This document shows positions 62,966 to 64,000 of a stretch of 64,000 bases of DNA, one piece after another. A program made the translations under genes and the position numbers. The stretch covers positions 67,524 through 131,523 of the forward strand of contig KQ964245.1 in assembly GCA_001566295.1 (NCBI GenBank), in the 5' to 3' direction. The notes under the pieces were generated by a model that was not told the DNA's origin, ran no database searches, and saw only the letters and a program-made list of their open reading frames with translations. Source of the stretch: Microdochium bolleyi. Lineage: Eukaryota > Ascomycota > Sordariomycetes > Xylariales > Microdochiaceae. Every line of letters starts with the position of its first letter. Positions within the stretch are counted from its first letter, which is position 1.

Positions 62966-64000
62966 TGTGCTTTGCCTGGTCAATGTGTGCTCGGGCTCAA
63001 TCGCAGCCTTTCATTCTCCGCGTCCGGATTCAAAAGGGACGGGCCTTTGAGCACTTAAAGAGCTCTCGTGGATTGGTGGGGTGCGGCGCCGTCGACTTGC
63101 ACATCGGCAGTGAGGGGATGAATGTTCTCCCCTGAGTTCTTGTCTGGCAGTGGGGCCCCCGCAATCGGCACCCTGCGACGGCATCTTTCGCACCGTGAGT
63201 GAGCACGGCCGAGCAGAGCTGGCAAGTTGTCGGAACACGCTTGAATGTATATCAGAAACTCCGAGGCGAGCATCAGCTGTGCTGGGAGTTGTTGCTGTTG
63301 TGACCCCTCAGCACATATCCAGTGATTTGGTCAATGCTTCCACAATTGGACTGGCTGTCCTAGAGCAAGCTCGCAAGCAACAGAGCAATTTATTGTTTGA
63401 CCGTGGGACCCATGTCGTCGCCTGGGGTGGTTGGCCAATTGTCGCGACTGTTGATGACTGTTGTCGGCATCAACCATGAAGGATCTGAGATGCTGGGGAG
63501 GCTGGCGGCTGTGCCGCAGGGATGTTGGCTCACGGAGACCCTGAGAATCGGGATCTGGGACTCCACATTGCGGAATGCAGCACCGCTCGCGTTGCCGGAC
63601 GGAGTACGACGGCGCTTCTCGGCCGGAGGTGGCGCTGGGCTCGTCGGCGTCGCTACATCGTGAGCTTCTCTACCGTTCTGGTCGGAGTGGCGGATCAGCC
63701 GGATCGCAGAGGTGGCCATCCGTGATATCTTGATGGTATGCAGCCTGGTTGCCAAATATTGGCAGGCGTCGGCCTGCATGATTGTAATACGGATGCATCC
63801 ATGGATTGCTCGTGGAAGAACGCTGTCTGCTTATCTCCAGGCCAGGCCACCCAGGCCCCCCAGGCCACCCAGGCCACCAACGACGACCTCCCCAGTCCGG
63901 CCTGGTCCTGGTGTTGGTGCTCCACACCTTTTTTCTTCTGTGGCGCTCCATGTTCTTCTGCCCGCTGGGCCTTCTCCGAGCCTGCCCTGCCAGCCAGCCG
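62966..64000. other. Gene-free right edge
   Basis: Upstream of the hydrolase gene. Open frames up to 129 codons have no domain. A tandem repeat near 63840 is listed separately. Confidence 0.5.
63838..63878. repeat. CCAGGCCAC minisatellite
   Basis: Four to five imperfect copies of a 9 bp unit (CCAGGCCAC or CCAGGCCCC) in tandem. Intergenic. Confidence 0.85.

Overview
The window is nuclear DNA of a filamentous ascomycete (Pezizomycotina, most likely a Sordariomycete). The evidence is GC-rich coding sequence, short 50-135 bp GT-AG introns with CTAAC/CTGAC-like branch sites, and fungus-restricted families such as DLT1, 2EXR, HET and DUF3433 proteins. I could not fix genus or species. Twenty protein genes are supported. 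I saw no convincing tRNA, rRNA, transposon or CRISPR array.

Left part (0-21.5 kb): a compact housekeeping block. In order it holds taspase 1 (threonine aspartase, +), TFIIH subunit Tfb4 (-), a She4/UNC-45 myosin chaperone (+), tRNA uracil-54 methyltransferase Trm2 (+), gamma-glutamyltranspeptidase (-), the ER mannosyltransferase Alg11 (-), mitochondrial insertase Cox18 (+), the endosomal t-SNARE Pep12 (-), nuclear-pore membrane protein Ndc1 (+) and Dlt1 (+). Genes are 0.2-0.9 kb apart in divergent and convergent pairs.

Middle part (22-33 kb): a more accessory stretch with a 2EXR-domain protein (-), a small signal-anchor protein (-), a HET-domain protein with an ankyrin-like N-terminus (+), a two-exon candidate small secreted protein (+) and a large DUF3433 membrane protein with 29-residue tandem repeats (-).

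Right part (33-64 kb): sparse, with 2-5 kb gene-free gaps between an RRM/R3H RNA-binding protein of the Pin4/Cip2 type (-), histone H2A.Z (+), an ENA-type Na+/K+ P-type ATPase (-), a divergent DUF1479 protein (-), an intracellular-type GH13 alpha-amylase (-) and a fusion of an EthD-like ferredoxin-fold half with a 3-oxoadipate enol-lactonase-like hydrolase (-). The last four genes are in tandem on the minus strand.

No new multi-gene system is evident. The most interesting points are a DUF1479 protein that seems to have lost two of three expected iron ligands, a start codon of gamma-glutamyltranspeptidase that can be split by an intron, terminal micro-exons in the amylase and Pin4-like genes, stop-free in-frame introns in ALG11 and the DUF3433 gene, a dense run of PacC-type hexamers upstream of the sodium pump, and the EthD-hydrolase fusion. 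All exon boundaries are read by eye from splice consensus and frame continuity and need RNA confirmation.
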